Source: Caloranaerobacter ferrireducens
GTDB taxonomy: Bacteria; Bacillota; Clostridia; Tissierellales; Thermohalobacteraceae
Reading direction: 5' to 3'
Assembly (NCBI RefSeq): GCF_001730685.1
Contig: NZ_MDJR01000011.1
Coordinates: 1-35,603, forward strand
Length of the DNA: 35,603 bases
The first letter of the stretch is position 1. Every line of letters begins with the position of its first letter. A model generated the notes under the pieces. That model searched no databases and was not told the origin of the DNA. It worked only from the letters and a program-made list of their open reading frames with translations. Positions 7,717-16,713 of this stretch are shown one piece after another. A program made the translations under genes and the position numbers.

Positions 7717-8586
7717 CTGAAGTATGTTATTTAATTTTGTTAAGATATCACTAAAAAGTTTCCTCAAAAACTCTAATATCCTTTCTAAAAGTGATTTTAT
7801 TTCCTGATTCTCCTTAGAAAGTTCATTAAGTTTATCAGATATACCTTTAAGCTGCTTTTTTATTTCTTTTAGGTTAAGGTTTAACTCTGATATATCCTTC
7901 ATAAGTTTAACTATCTCATCAATCTCTTCTTTTTCAAGTTTTATGTTTAATTCATTTGAAACCTTTATAACTATTTTCCTTATTTTATCCTCTTCTTTTA
8001 AGTCTTTAGCAACAACCTCTTCTTTAATCTCTTTAATGAGCTGACTAGCTTGTTTTTTCCCTATTTTCTGTCCAAGTTCTCCAGTTTTAGCTATTTCTTC
8101 ATTAGCTACTTCTTTTTCTCTTTCTCCTATTTTATTACCTGTTGCATTTTCAAAAGCCTTAATAATACCAGTTAATGCTGCTGTACCAGATACTTCATAA
8201 GGTGCTGCTACTTTAACTTTTGCATCTTTGATACCAGCCGTAACTAAAGCATTCATATACATTTCCTTAGAAACCCATGTTATATTGTAAGTTTCAACGC
8301 TAATACCCTCATTATTACTTAATTTCTTAACGTAAGCAGATGAAATAGCTTTAGTTCCAATTAGTTTTTCATCTATATATTTACCCAAATATTTTCTCTC
8401 TTCACTATTTGTAACTTTAATTATCTTAACATTATCTTTAACATTAAATAACTCTAAAATCTCATTTTTTTGCTTCTCTGTCAAATCTTCACCTATACTA
8501 ACAACAACATCAAAATCTTGAGTATGTGCAGCAGAGCTAATAAACACAAGAAATAAAACTATTACAATAAACCTTTTTATAATCAT
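7690..8586 (-). CDS. DUF1002 family exported protein (YpuA-like)
   Basis: 298 residues from the ATG at 8586, which follows GGAGGG; a longer upstream reading would overlap the 41-residue gene in another frame and lacks a ribosome-binding site. Residues 1-22 look like a cleavable signal peptide (basic start, hydrophobic core, SSAAHTQ). The body contains the DUF1002 hallmarks, including VKVAAPYEVSGTAALTGIIKAFE, then long charged helices with coiled-coil character to the C-terminus. The relative in B. subtilis is YpuA, of unknown function. The final codons (NKIKYL and stop) lie within the repeat element at 7628-7716, so the natural C-terminus may have been altered by its insertion. Likely an envelope protein. 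Confidence 0.85.
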   Translation of the reverse strand: MIIKRFIVIVLFLVFISSAAHTQDFDVVVSIGEDLTEKQKNEILELFNVKDNVKIIKVTNSEERKYLGKYIDEKLIGTKAISSAYVKKLSNNEGISVETYNITWVSKEMYMNALVTAGIKDAKVKVAAPYEVSGTAALTGIIKAFENATGNKIGEREKEVANEEIAKTGELGQKIGKKQASQLIKEIKEEVVAKDLKEEDKIRKIVIKVSNELNIKLEKEEIDEIVKLMKDISELNLNLKEIKKQLKGISDKLNELSKENQEIKSLLERILEFLRKLFSDILTKLNNILQPVNKIKYL

Positions 8587-8612
8587 AAACAATACCCTCC
8601 AATATAGGATTT

Positions 8613-8738
8613 CTAAATTATTCTCGTCAAAAGGAAAAATACAAGAATCAATAACAATATATGTACTATCCACCAACCAACTGATAAAAAGCTGAATCTT
8701 CCAACATTAAATTTACTTCGATTATCTTTTTTATCCAT
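8613..8738 (-). CDS. 41-residue single-pass membrane peptide (unknown)
   Basis: The ATG at 8738 is preceded by AGGAGGG at ideal spacing, and the frame runs 41 codons to TAG at 8613. The peptide has a charged, polar N-terminus (MDKKDNRSKFN) followed by a hydrophobic segment of about 20 residues (VGWWIVHILLLILVFFLLT), so a single transmembrane helix with the N-terminus inside is likely. It ends 26 bp before the DUF1002 start on the same strand, so the two are probably cotranscribed and may work together. I do not recognise a family. It overlaps no other supported gene. Confidence 0.7.
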   Translation of the reverse strand: MDKKDNRSKFNVGRFSFLSVGWWIVHILLLILVFFLLTRII

Positions 8739-8805
8739 AAAACCCTCCTGATTTACTTAAATTAAAGCTTTAAGATTATTCTTTGCAAAAAAGATTCTCA
8801 TATAC

Positions 8806-8831
8806 AAAAAATGCGACAAAGTCGCATTTTT
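8806..8831. terminator. Palindromic hairpin between divergent genes
   Basis: AAAAATGCGAC (8806-8816, shown by its mirror) pairs with GTCGCATTTTT (8821-8831) around a 3-nt loop. With A-tract and T-tract on the two sides it could terminate transcription in either direction. No gene is seen ending here, so it may instead isolate the divergent 41-residue and DUF881 promoters. Confidence 0.55.
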
Positions 8832-8856
8832 GAATATAAACATAATGGTAATTTTA

Positions 8857-8865
8857 TGTTATAAT
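8857..8865 (+). promoter_or_regulatory. Extended -10 promoter of the DUF881 gene
   Basis: TGTTATAAT is an extended -10 (TGn-TATAAT) about 43 bp upstream of the start at 8908. No good -35 is found at 17 bp, as is usual for extended -10 promoters. Confidence 0.55.
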
Positions 8866-8907
8866 GGTTTTAGTTTCTATTATGCGTGTTAAAATGGGTG
8901 ATTTTGC

Positions 8908-9612
8908 ATGAAAATTCTCAAAACCAATATATACATAATACTAGCAAGTATTATATTAGGAATTTTACTTGCTATTCAACTCAAAGCTACTAGTAGAACT
9001 TCCATAACAAACATTCCTTACGATAAAAAAAATCAGCAATTAATTTTAGACATAAGAAAAATTCAAAAAGAAAAAACAACACTAGAAAAAAGATTGAATA
9101 AATTAAACGATATTGCTAATAAATATGAAAAACAAAAAGCTTCAGAAAGCAAAGATATAAATAAACTACTTAATGAAGTAGAAACATATAAAATGTTAAG
9201 TGGTTGTAAAGATGTATATGGACCTGGAATTATAATAGAAATTAATGATTTAAATAATGATTTTGACTATTTTGATACTAATGAATTGTATGCGAAAAAA
9301 TTGAAATTATTATTAAATTTAATCAATAACCTTAAATCCGTAAATGCAGAAGCTATCTCTATAAATGAGCTAAGGTATACAAATCGTACAGAGATTGTAC
9401 TAGCAGGTCTACACATTGAAATAAATGGAGTTTCTGTTAATACTCCCTTAACAATTAAAGCTATTGGAAATCCTGATTTGCTCGAAGAAGTTATTAATTT
9501 TACAATTTATACCTCAGACTTTGATATACAGTTAAAAAAACAACAAGATATTTTCATTCCTAAATATAAAAAAGTTTTAGATTTTAAATACGCAAAACCA
9601 ATTAAGCAATAA
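8908..9612 (+). CDS. DUF881 family membrane-anchored protein (YlxW/YlxX-like)
   Basis: 234 residues. An N-terminal transmembrane segment (about 7-27) is followed by a charged coiled coil (about 45-90) and then the DUF881 domain: GPGIIIEINDL (105-115), LINNLKSVNAEAISINELR, and KAIGNPDLLEEV. Relatives YlxW and YlxX lie near division genes in Bacillus and their function is unknown. Topology predicts a domain outside the membrane. The gene is alone on the plus strand with its own promoter and a terminator at 9630-9660, set between minus-strand genes. The ribosome-binding site (GGGTGAT) is modest. Membership in the family is firm; the role is not. Confidence 0.85.
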   Translation: MKILKTNIYIILASIILGILLAIQLKATSRTSITNIPYDKKNQQLILDIRKIQKEKTTLEKRLNKLNDIANKYEKQKASESKDINKLLNEVETYKMLSGCKDVYGPGIIIEINDLNNDFDYFDTNELYAKKLKLLLNLINNLKSVNAEAISINELRYTNRTEIVLAGLHIEINGVSVNTPLTIKAIGNPDLLEEVINFTIYTSDFDIQLKKQQDIFIPKYKKVLDFKYAKPIKQ

Positions 9613-9629
9613 GTTTATTACATGATAAA

Positions 9630-9660
9630 GGACAGCTAAAAATTTGCTGTCCCTTAATTT
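9630..9660 (+). terminator. Terminator of the DUF881 gene
   Basis: GGACAGC (9630-9636) pairs with GCTGTCC (9646-9652), followed by CTTAATTT, 18 bp after the stop codon. Confidence 0.75.
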
Positions 9661-9747
9661 ATTTAAATTTTCTTAATAAAGTTCAACTATATAAAAATTT
9701 ATGCATAGATATATTGAGGCTATAAGTTAAGATGGAAGGTGATGGCG

Positions 9748-9867
9748 ATGTTTTCATTTTTAAAGAACTTATTCAACAATACTAAGTTAAAAAGAAACTT
9801 AAAACTCAATATGTATCAAATAATTGAAATTGAAAGGGATAAAATAAGATCCATTGTTCATCCGTAA
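9748..9867 (+). CDS. Possible 39-residue small protein
   Basis: An ATG at 9748 follows AAGGTGAT at about 8 bases and opens a 39-codon frame ending at TAA 9867. The peptide starts MFSFLKNLFNN and is basic and amphipathic, with a second half rich in I, E, R and K. A strong hairpin (9871-9895) follows the stop at once, which supports a real short gene or transcript. No family is recognised. It could be a small membrane-associated peptide, or the segment could act as RNA. Confidence 0.5.
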   Translation: MFSFLKNLFNNTKLKRNLKLNMYQIIEIERDKIRSIVHP

Positions 9868-9870
9868 TTT

Positions 9871-9895
9871 TTAAGGCGGTCAATGACCGCCTTAA
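9871..9895. terminator. Bidirectional terminator between the small ORF and proS
   Basis: TTAAGGCGGTC (9871-9881) pairs with GACCGCCTTAA (9885-9895), an 11-bp stem with a 3-nt loop, lying between the convergent 39-codon ORF and proS stop codons (9867 and 9897). T-rich sequence follows on both strands. Confidence 0.85.
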
Positions 9896-9896
9896 A

Positions 9897-11621
9897 TTAT
9901 ATCTTTAATCCTTGTCTTTCAAATTCAGCTTTTATTCTTTCATAAACTTCATCTGATGAAATTTCTGTTTTTTCACCTGTACCTCTTAATACAAATTCTA
10001 CTATGTTTTCACTTGCCTTTCTTCCTACTGTTATTCTTATAGGTATACCAATTAAATCAGCATCATTAAACTTAACTCCTGGTCTTTCATTTCTATCATC
10101 TAATAATACTTCAATTCCTTTATCCATTAATTCTTTATATAACTTTTCTCCTAGGTTTACTTGTTCCTCTTTCTTAGTACTAACTATGGTTATTATTACA
10201 TGATATGGTGCCACTGATAAAGGCCATATTATACCTTTTTCATCATGATTTTGCTCAATTATCGCAGCCATTGTTCTTGAAACACCAACACCATATGACC
10301 CCATAACAAAATGTCTCTCTTTGCCATTCTCATCTAAGAATGTAGCATTTAAGCTTTTACTATACTTAGTCCCTAATTGGAATATATTACCTACTTCTAT
10401 TCCTCTAGCTATCTTCAATGATTCTCCACATTTTGGACATAAATCTCCTTCTTCAACCAATAATAAGTCTTCAACTATTTCCCCTTCAAAATCTCTGCCA
10501 TAGTTTACATTCTTAATGTGATAGTCTGTTTCATTAGCTCCTACTATAAAGTTTTTCATTTTAGCTACTCTAGAATCTACTATCAACTTAGCTTTTTCAC
10601 TTATTCCAATAGGACCTGCAAAACCTACCTCAGCTCCCGTAACTTCCTTAACTATTTCTTCATTTGCCATCTCTAATTCATGTTCTCTTACACCAAATAA
10701 GTTACATAATTTAACTTCATTAACCTCTCTGTTACCTGGTACTAATACTGCTACTATTTCATCCTTTACTTTATAAATTAATGTTTTTACGAATTTGTCT
10801 GCTGGAATATTAAAAAATTCTACTAGCTGCTCAATAGTCTTGATCCCTGGAGTATGAACTTTTTCAATTTCTAATTCAGTACTTTCATTTCCATTTAAAT
10901 TGTATATACATTGTGCCTTCTCATCTGTTGCAGCATAATCACATTTTTCACAATAAGCTATTTGACTTTCTCCAACATCAGACATAGCCATAAATTCATG
11001 GGAATCACTTCCTCCCATTGCACCTGAATCACCTTCAACTACTTTAAACTTTAGTCCACATCTAGTAAATATCTTTTCATAAGCTTTCCACATTATTTCA
11101 TAAGATTTTTTCATACCCTCTTCGTCTTTATCAAAACTATAAGCATCTTTCATTAAAAATTCTCTACTTCTCATTAAGCCAAATCTAGGTCTTTTTTCAT
11201 CTCTATATTTAGTTTGTATCTGATAAATATTTAAAGGCAATTGCTTATATGACTTTAACTCGTTTCTTATAAGATCTGTAAAATACTCTTCATGTGTAGG
11301 TCCTAAACAAAACTCTCTTTCATGTCTATCTTTAAGTCTAAACATTTCTGGGCCAAATTCATACCAACGTCCACTTTCCTGCCATATTTCAGCTGGCTGT
11401 ATAGCTGACATAAGCACTTCTTGTGACCCTGCCGCGTCCATCTCTTCTCTTATTATTTGCTCAATTTTTCTCATTACTCTGTATCCAAGAGGCAAGAAAG
11501 AATATACCCCTGAAACTAATTTTCTTATCATACCTGCTCTTAACAAAAGCTGATGACTTGGAATTTCTGCTTCTGAAGGTACTTCTCTAAGTGTTGGCAT
11601 ATACATTCTTGACATTCTCAT
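9897..11621 (-). CDS. proS: Prolyl-tRNA synthetase (bacterial type)
   Basis: 574 residues, the length of bacterial-type ProRS. Class II motifs are present: motif 1 region around [19 protein letters not shown], motif 2 around the [20 protein letters not shown] segment, and the motif 3 region in [14 protein letters not shown]. An insertion of about 180 residues between motifs 2 and 3 matches the INS domain that hydrolyses Ala-tRNA-Pro. The C-terminal anticodon-binding domain follows ([17 protein letters not shown]). The ATG at 11621 has AAGGAG at 8 bases. Expression is controlled by a proline T-box upstream. A terminator follows 2 bp after the stop. Confidence 0.97.
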   Translation of the reverse strand: MRMSRMYMPTLREVPSEAEIPSHQLLLRAGMIRKLVSGVYSFLPLGYRVMRKIEQIIREEMDAAGSQEVLMSAIQPAEIWQESGRWYEFGPEMFRLKDRHEREFCLGPTHEEYFTDLIRNELKSYKQLPLNIYQIQTKYRDEKRPRFGLMRSREFLMKDAYSFDKDEEGMKKSYEIMWKAYEKIFTRCGLKFKVVEGDSGAMGGSDSHEFMAMSDVGESQIAYCEKCDYAATDEKAQCIYNLNGNESTELEIEKVHTPGIKTIEQLVEFFNIPADKFVKTLIYKVKDEIVAVLVPGNREVNEVKLCNLFGVREHELEMANEEIVKEVTGAEVGFAGPIGISEKAKLIVDSRVAKMKNFIVGANETDYHIKNVNYGRDFEGEIVEDLLLVEEGDLCPKCGESLKIARGIEVGNIFQLGTKYSKSLNATFLDENGKERHFVMGSYGVGVSRTMAAIIEQNHDEKGIIWPLSVAPYHVIITIVSTKKEEQVNLGEKLYKELMDKGIEVLLDDRNERPGVKFNDADLIGIPIRITVGRKASENIVEFVLRGTGEKTEISSDEVYERIKAEFERQGLKI

Positions 11622-11657
11622 AATATCTACTCCTTTCTTCTTATTTTTTTCTAAATC

Positions 11658-11696
11658 AAAAAAACCCTCACCCCTATAATCCTAGGGACGAAGGTT
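11658..11696 (-). terminator. T-box regulatory terminator (proS)
   Basis: AACCTTCGTCCCTA (11683-11696 as minus strand) pairs with TAGGGGTGAGGGTT (11663-11676), 14 bp with three G-U wobbles, followed by seven T. Confidence 0.9.
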
Positions 11697-11901
11697 CTCC
11701 GCGTTACCACCCTAATTGGCCAGATGACTAGCCCTCTCTTAATAGCTAACGGTATTAACCGTCTAGACCTACTAATTTCAGTCTAGAAGCTCAGGGACGG
11801 GTTCGATAAACAGTGGGTCAGAAATCTTTCAGCCAAGGATTTCCTCTCTGTAGACCTTGATTATCTACTATTTCCCCTCTTCGCTAATACTATTGATTTT
11901 G
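11658..11901 (-). ncRNA. T-box leader, proline-specific, upstream of proS
   Basis: The minus-strand leader has the classic T-box AGGGTGGTAACGCGG (11699-11713), a Stem I with ACAGAGAGGAAATC, and a specifier region reading GAACCCGTCC. The specifier is CCC or CCG depending on frame; both are proline codons, matching proS. A competing terminator is at 11658-11696. Confidence 0.94.
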
Positions 11902-11907
11902 AAAATT

Positions 11908-11936
11908 ATAATACTAAAAATCTTAATATTTGTCAA
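11908..11936 (-). promoter_or_regulatory. Sigma-A promoter of the proS T-box transcript
   Basis: TTGACA (11931-11936), 17-bp spacer, TATTAT (11908-11913) on the minus strand; an overlapping TATAAT lies 3 bp further on. The -35 touches the stop codon of the upstream permease gene, so proS has its own promoter although the gap is tight. Confidence 0.83.
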
Positions 11937-13109
11937 TTAGTTTCTAAAAATTACCGTTTCTTTATTAAACAATTTTACTGTCACTGTTAACGCTACAGCT
12001 ATATAGATTATCATCCAAATTAAAACTATACCTATATGCACTGGATTATAGATGGAAACTAACGCCTCTTTAATAATTGAAATTACATTAATTATTGGAA
12101 TATTAAAATAAACTTTTGGTATTGCTTTTCCATCTAAATACATTGTCAAATAAGTTGGTATAAGCATTATAATTGTTATTGGCGTCAAATATGTCTGAGC
12201 CTCTTTAAAGTTTCTTGCATAAAAACTTACTGCCAATTCTAAACTGCTAAAAGTTAAAGTTAACCCTATACAGAATAACCCAATAATTAAAATTGTATTT
12301 ATAGGAAGGTTGCTTATAGTCCCAAATAAATCTGAATTCAATCTCGTTGCTATAATAAAACCTGTCAAAGATGCTAAAGTAGCTATAATTCCAGCAACAA
12401 CAACTGTAAAATATTTACCTATCAATAATGAAGTTCTGTTTATTCTAGTCGTTAAAAGAGGCTCAAGTGTCTGTCTTTCCTTTTCTCCTGCACCTAAATC
12501 AGTAGCTGCTGGTATTCCACCAACTGCTGACCATATAGTAAGAAACATCGGAAGCATCATAGAAAACATAATAATGCCAAATCCGCCTTCTTTAGCTATC
12601 GATATAGCTTTAATATCAACCACCTTAAGTATATTATTATCAGTTCCCAATTCTTTTAATCTTTTAGATACAATAATTTGAGAATAATCATTAATTATTG
12701 ATTTCAATCTAGGATACGCCATTGAAGATTTTTGACTAGATTCATCATAAATTATTTCAACTGTACCAAATTCATCATTATTTACTTTTTCATCAAAATA
12801 TTTATCAATCTTTACTATAGCCTTAACCTCAAGTTTTTCCAGAGATTTTTCAGGTTCATCTGTATTTACAATATTTATCCCTTCATGTATAGTTAAGTAT
12901 TTCAAAAGTCCATTATTATTCTCTGAAATAACTGCTATATTAATTGGTTTTGTGTCCTCCTCTATAATATCAGAAACTCCACTTCCTAATGCTAAACTCA
13001 AAATAGGAAATATCAATATTGGTATTATAATACTAGTAAATATAGTCTTTCTATCTCTAAATGTATCCTTTATTTCTTTTTTAAATACTATCCAAATATA
13101 CTTAAACAT
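11937..13109 (-). CDS. ABC-2 type transporter permease, NatB-like
   Basis: 390 residues. A first transmembrane helix (about 22-45, TIFTSIIIPILIFPILSLAL) is followed by a large soluble external domain (about 50-170) and then five or six hydrophobic helices to the C-terminus, the layout of NatB/CcmB-like ABC-2 permeases. The segment GAGEKERQTLEPLLTTRINRTSLLIGKY between helices is the conserved coupling part of the NatB family. It overlaps the ATPase gene by 8 bases and forms a two-gene exporter with it. NatAB exports sodium in B. subtilis, but substrate cannot be read from sequence here. Confidence 0.85.
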   Translation of the reverse strand: MFKYIWIVFKKEIKDTFRDRKTIFTSIIIPILIFPILSLALGSGVSDIIEEDTKPINIAVISENNNGLLKYLTIHEGINIVNTDEPEKSLEKLEVKAIVKIDKYFDEKVNNDEFGTVEIIYDESSQKSSMAYPRLKSIINDYSQIIVSKRLKELGTDNNILKVVDIKAISIAKEGGFGIIMFSMMLPMFLTIWSAVGGIPAATDLGAGEKERQTLEPLLTTRINRTSLLIGKYFTVVVAGIIATLASLTGFIIATRLNSDLFGTISNLPINTILIIGLFCIGLTLTFSSLELAVSFYARNFKEAQTYLTPITIIMLIPTYLTMYLDGKAIPKVYFNIPIINVISIIKEALVSIYNPVHIGIVLIWMIIYIAVALTVTVKLFNKETVIFRN

Positions 13110-13830
13110 CGTTATCCCCCACTAACTTAATAAAAATATCCTCTAGATCCATATTATTGTATTTTCGTGCTAATGAAGCTAATGACGATATCTCCACCAT
13201 CTTACCCTTATGAATTATACCTACTGTATCACAAAGTTTTTCAACTTCTTTCATTGAATGACTGGAAAAAATAATGGTTTTCCCTTGTTGCTTTAAGTCC
13301 ATTATAAACTCGTGTACCATATTAACAGCAGTTACATCTAAACCAGCTGTAGGTTCATCAAAAAGCATTATATCAGGATCATGTACTATACTTCTAGCAA
13401 TTGCCACTTTCTGTTTCATCCCTTTTGAAAATTTACCTACTCTTCTGTCAATATATTCTTCCATCCCAAGCTTTTTTGCTAAAAACTCAACTCTTTTTTC
13501 AATTTCTCTTTTGTCCATACCATTAAGCAATCCAAAATATTCTATATTTTCCCTAGCTGTCAATCTATCATAAAGTCCTGTTTCTCCGCCAAAAAGTATT
13601 CCTATCTGCCCTCTTGCACCTTCTGGGTCATTAATAATATCATAACCATTTAATCTAGCTGTACCAAAGGTCGGTTTAAGTATTGTCGCTAATAACCTTA
13701 ATGTAGTAGTTTTACCTGCTCCATTTTCACCTAGTAACCCAAAAACTTCTCCCTTACTCACATTAAAAGATATACCTTTTACAGCTTCAACCTCTTTAAA
13801 TTTCTTTCCTAAGTTCAGAATTTCTATCAA
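13102..13830 (-). CDS. ABC transporter ATPase, NatA-like
   Basis: 242 residues. Walker A is GENGAGKT (34-41), the signature is FSKGMKQ (134-140; LSGGQ equivalent), and Walker B is IMLFDE (154-159) followed by PTAGLD. The C-terminal part is short. The start is TTG at 13828-13830 with GGGGGG six bases upstream; an in-frame TGA directly precedes it, so no longer form is possible. It begins 13 bp after ispF and overlaps the permease gene, so it belongs to the ispD-ispF-ABC transcript. An exporter of sodium, drug or peptide are all possible. Confidence 0.9.
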   Translation of the reverse strand: MIEILNLGKKFKEVEAVKGISFNVSKGEVFGLLGENGAGKTTTLRLLATILKPTFGTARLNGYDIINDPEGARGQIGILFGGETGLYDRLTARENIEYFGLLNGMDKREIEKRVEFLAKKLGMEEYIDRRVGKFSKGMKQKVAIARSIVHDPDIMLFDEPTAGLDVTAVNMVHEFIMDLKQQGKTIIFSSHSMKEVEKLCDTVGIIHKGKMVEISSLASLARKYNNMDLEDIFIKLVGDNDV

Positions 13831-13843
13831 TCATATCCCCCCA

Positions 13844-14317
13844 TTACTTTTTACACAAAGTACAAACAGAATGTGCTGAAATTCCTTCTTTTCTCCCCTC
13901 AAAGCCAAGCCTTTCAGTAGTTGTAGCCTTTATACTGATATCATCTACTGGTATATTAAGTATATTCGATATATTGTTTCTCATTTCCTCTATATATGGA
14001 GCTATTTTAGGTTCTTGTGCAACAATAATACTGTCTATATTATTCACTTTATAACCCCTACTATTTATCAATTCATTAACTTTACGTAATAATTCCATAC
14101 TTGAAATACCTTTATATTTAATATCATTATCTGGAAAATGCTTACCTATATCTCCTAGCGCCAAAGCTCCAAGCATACTGTCCATAATAGCATGCACAAG
14201 CACATCAGCATCAGAATGCCCTAATAAACCTCTATCATATTTTATCTGAACTCCACCTAAAATTAGCTTCCTTCCTTCCACTAATCTATGTACATCATAA
14301 CCTATTCCTATTCTCAT
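13844..14317 (-). CDS. ispF: 2-C-methyl-D-erythritol 2,4-cyclodiphosphate synthase
   Basis: 157 residues, the usual IspF length. Metal ligands D8 and H10 (GYDVHR) and H42 are present, as are the [15 protein letters not shown] signature (33-47) and the C-terminal [15 protein letters not shown] active-site loop. IspF closes the cyclodiphosphate in the MEP isoprenoid pathway. The ATG follows AAAGGAGGATATAAAT. It lies 14 bp after ispD, the standard pairing. Confidence 0.97.
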   Translation of the reverse strand: MRIGIGYDVHRLVEGRKLILGGVQIKYDRGLLGHSDADVLVHAIMDSMLGALALGDIGKHFPDNDIKYKGISSMELLRKVNELINSRGYKVNNIDSIIVAQEPKIAPYIEEMRNNISNILNIPVDDISIKATTTERLGFEGRKEGISAHSVCTLCKK

Positions 14318-14331
14318 ATTTATATCCTCCT

Positions 14332-15030
14332 TTATCTATTAACTATAGCCTCTGCTATTATTAAATCTTCAGGAGTCGTTATTTTAATATTACTGTAATC
14401 ACCCATAACAATTTTAACTTTGTGTCCTATTCTCTCTACTAACATACTGTCATCTGTGCCTAGAAAAGTGTCTGATTGAGCTTTTTCATATGCTTTAAGT
14501 ATCAAATCATATCTAAATGTTTGAGGAGTTTGAATTGCCCATAATTCTTTTCTATTTGGCGTATCTACTACTTCGCCATTTAAATCAACTTTCTTGATAG
14601 TATCCTTTACCGGAACTCCTGTTACACAAGCCCCATATTCAAGTGCAAATTTTATATTTTCTTCTATAATCTCTCTTTTAATAAATGGTCTTGCTCCATC
14701 ATGTATTAAAACAATATCACTCTTTTTATTCACTCCCTTAAGACCATTATACACAGAATCCTGTCGTTCTCTCCCCCCTTGAATTACGTTTTTGACTTTA
14801 TATAATTCATATTTTTCAATAACTTCTTTTTTGCAAAAATCAATTTCGTCATACCTAGTAACTACTATGATTTCATCTATATAATCACAGTTATTAAACT
14901 GTATCAAAGTACGAGCTAATACAGGAACATCTTTTATCTTTATAAACTGTTTGTTAATTTTACTGTTCATTCTTTTGCCCATACCTGCTGCTGGTACTAT
15001 AACAGAAATATATTTGCCTAAATAACTCAT
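14332..15030 (-). CDS. ispD: 2-C-methyl-D-erythritol 4-phosphate cytidylyltransferase
   Basis: 232 residues. The N-terminal nucleotide-binding loop [10 protein letters not shown] (12-21) and the core [10 protein letters not shown] and GVPVKDTIK motifs are those of IspD, which makes CDP-methylerythritol in the MEP pathway. The ATG has GAGGTG at good spacing. A consensus promoter at 15080-15108 starts the ispD-ispF-natA-natB-like operon. Confidence 0.96.
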   Translation of the reverse strand: MSYLGKYISVIVPAAGMGKRMNSKINKQFIKIKDVPVLARTLIQFNNCDYIDEIIVVTRYDEIDFCKKEVIEKYELYKVKNVIQGGRERQDSVYNGLKGVNKKSDIVLIHDGARPFIKREIIEENIKFALEYGACVTGVPVKDTIKKVDLNGEVVDTPNRKELWAIQTPQTFRYDLILKAYEKAQSDTFLGTDDSMLVERIGHKVKIVMGDYSNIKITTPEDLIIAEAIVNR

Positions 15031-15079
15031 TATGACACCTCGCTTTTAGTTTGTTAAAGGACAGAAAACATTATTTTGA

Positions 15080-15108
15080 ATTATAATTTATTTCCCACAA
15101 ATTGTCAA
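15080..15108 (-). promoter_or_regulatory. Consensus sigma-A promoter of ispD-ispF-ABC operon
   Basis: TTGACA (15103-15108), 17-bp spacer, TATAAT (15080-15085) on the minus strand: both hexamers match the consensus exactly with optimal spacing. It is about 50 bp upstream of the ispD start. Confidence 0.93.
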
Positions 15109-15144
15109 ACGTGTATTCCCAATAAAATCAAAATTCTGTTATCA

Positions 15145-15342
15145 TTAATGACTTGTAATAATCCTCCTTATAAGCTCTACTGTTGCTATAATAAACGAAC
15201 TAGCAATCAACCATTTAACAGCGGATAAAAATTGAATTTTGTTTACGTTTCTTTGTAACAATTTTAAAATTATATAAAAGGATAATATCAAAAATATAGT
15301 TGATACTAAAAAAACATATAAGAAAAAATATATTGTATTCAT
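15145..15342 (-). CDS. Small two-helix membrane protein (unknown)
   Basis: 65 residues with an AGGAGGG ribosome-binding site seven bases from the ATG. Two hydrophobic stretches (about 4-28 and 42-58) with a short basic loop (LLQRNVNKIQ) suggest a hairpin with both ends outside or inside. It lies between the PIN-TRAM gene's terminator and the ispD promoter on the same strand. I do not recognise a family. No terminator is seen after it. Confidence 0.65.
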   Translation of the reverse strand: MNTIYFFLYVFLVSTIFLILSFYIILKLLQRNVNKIQFLSAVKWLIASSFIIATVELIRRIITSH

Positions 15343-15426
15343 TTTTCCCTCCTAACTTGCCATTTACAGTTTTAAATCATAATTATTATTTAAAGAAATT
15401 GAGTAGATAGTGTATTTGTATAAACA

Positions 15427-15448
15427 AAGCCCGACTAAAGTCGGGCTT
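15427..15448 (-). terminator. Terminator of the PIN-TRAM gene
   Basis: AAGCCCGACT (15427-15436) pairs with AGTCGGGCTT (15439-15448); the minus strand continues TGTTTATA. It lies 13 bp after the stop codon at 15461. Confidence 0.85.
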
Positions 15449-15460
15449 AAATAATCAATA

Positions 15461-16561
15461 CTAAACAGCTTTATCTACCATTGATTTTGGCTTTGCAAAT
15501 ATCATTCTTCCAGCTGCAGTTTGTAAAACACTTGTAACCATAACACCAATAGTCTCGCCTATATGCTTTTTACCGCCATCTACAACAATCATAGTTCCAT
15601 CATCCAAATATGCTACTCCTTGTCCTGACTCTTTTCCATCTTTTATTACTTGAACTACCATTTCCTCTCCAGGAAGCACTACTGGTTTTACTGCATTTGC
15701 AAGCTCATTAATATTTAATACATCAACACCTTGAAACTCTGCAACTTTATTTAAATTAAAGTCATTAGTAACTACCTTCCCTTTAAGTATTTGAGCTAAT
15801 TTTAATAATTTACTGTCAACCTCATTAATATCCTCAAAATCTTTATCATAAATTATAACTTCTATATCAATTTCTTTTTGTATTTTATTTAGAATATCAA
15901 GACCCCTTCTACCTCTATTTCTTTTAAGTCCATCTGAAGAATCTGCTATATGCCTTAATTCTTCTAAAACAAACTCTGGAATCACTAAAGGACCTTCAAT
16001 AAATCCAGTTTTACATATATCAGCTATCCTTCCATCAATTATTACACTAGTATCTAATATTTTAGGCTGAACTTTAGTTCCTTTAAATGCTTTATCTTTA
16101 CTACCTGTTCTTTTGAAAACATTTAGAATGCTAAAAAAATCTTCTCTCTTCTTTGTTGGAACTATTATTCCAAGATATCCAAACAATAAATATAATAATA
16201 TAGAAATTACTACTCCCAAATAAGGAATACCTAAATTAAAAAAAGGCTGACTGCTCAAATAAGCAATAATCAATCCAACTATAAGACCAATAGAACCTAA
16301 TACTATATCTGTCGCTGGAACTTGCTGAAGTTCCCCTTCAACACTATTTGCAATATTTCTTGCTGCAAAAAGAAGTTTAGGAAAAGCAATATGAAATATA
16401 ATTCCAAATATTAATGATGTTGAAATATAAACATACAACCTTAAATTACCATCTATAAAATTAAGAATTCCAACTGAATATAATAGACTAACTATTCCAT
16501 AACCCAAAAACATACTAAAAATCGTTAATACTACTCTTATAATTTTCTGAACCATAAACAT
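15461..16561 (-). CDS. PIN and TRAM domain membrane protein (YacL family)
   Basis: 366 residues. Four hydrophobic segments lie in residues 8-135, followed by a PIN nuclease-like domain (about 168-285) starting [15 protein letters not shown] with acidic residues D170 and D176, further acidic residues in [12 protein letters not shown] and the [13 protein letters not shown] segment, and a C-terminal TRAM RNA-binding domain (about 296-358). This is the YacL family, positioned near ispD and carD as in Bacillus. The likely role is a membrane-tied RNA nuclease; the target is unknown. The ATG at 16561 is only 4 bases from AGGAGG, and the ATG two codons later (16555) has better spacing and may be the true start. 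Confidence 0.88.
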   Translation of the reverse strand: MFMVQKIIRVVLTIFSMFLGYGIVSLLYSVGILNFIDGNLRLYVYISTSLIFGIIFHIAFPKLLFAARNIANSVEGELQQVPATDIVLGSIGLIVGLIIAYLSSQPFFNLGIPYLGVVISILLYLLFGYLGIIVPTKKREDFFSILNVFKRTGSKDKAFKGTKVQPKILDTSVIIDGRIADICKTGFIEGPLVIPEFVLEELRHIADSSDGLKRNRGRRGLDILNKIQKEIDIEVIIYDKDFEDINEVDSKLLKLAQILKGKVVTNDFNLNKVAEFQGVDVLNINELANAVKPVVLPGEEMVVQVIKDGKESGQGVAYLDDGTMIVVDGGKKHIGETIGVMVTSVLQTAAGRMIFAKPKSMVDKAV

Positions 16562-16597
16562 ATCACCTCCTATTCTTATTTATCTCCATTTATGAAT

Positions 16598-16626
16598 ATT
16601 CTATAACTTGGTTACATACATTTCAA
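16598..16626 (-). promoter_or_regulatory. Promoter of the PIN-TRAM gene
   Basis: TTGAAA (16621-16626), 17-bp spacer, TAGAAT (16598-16603) on the minus strand, 37 bp upstream of the start codon. Confidence 0.65.
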
Positions 16627-16696
16627 CAGAAATTTAAAAAAATCTCAATAAATTCCATGTTCCTTAATTGTTTCCAGATTGGCATTCATAGAAATA

Positions 16697-16713
16697 AGCG
16701 TCTTTAAGACGCT
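16697..16713 (-). terminator. Terminator overlapping the carD-like stop codon
   Basis: AGCGTCTT (16697-16704) and AAGACGCT (16706-16713) form a tight hairpin overlapping the stop codon (16712-16714), followed on the minus strand by TATTTCT. Confidence 0.75.

Noticed and set aside
12310-12681. Open frame on the plus strand inside the ABC permease gene
   Set aside because: Mirror of the transmembrane-rich permease; no start signal.
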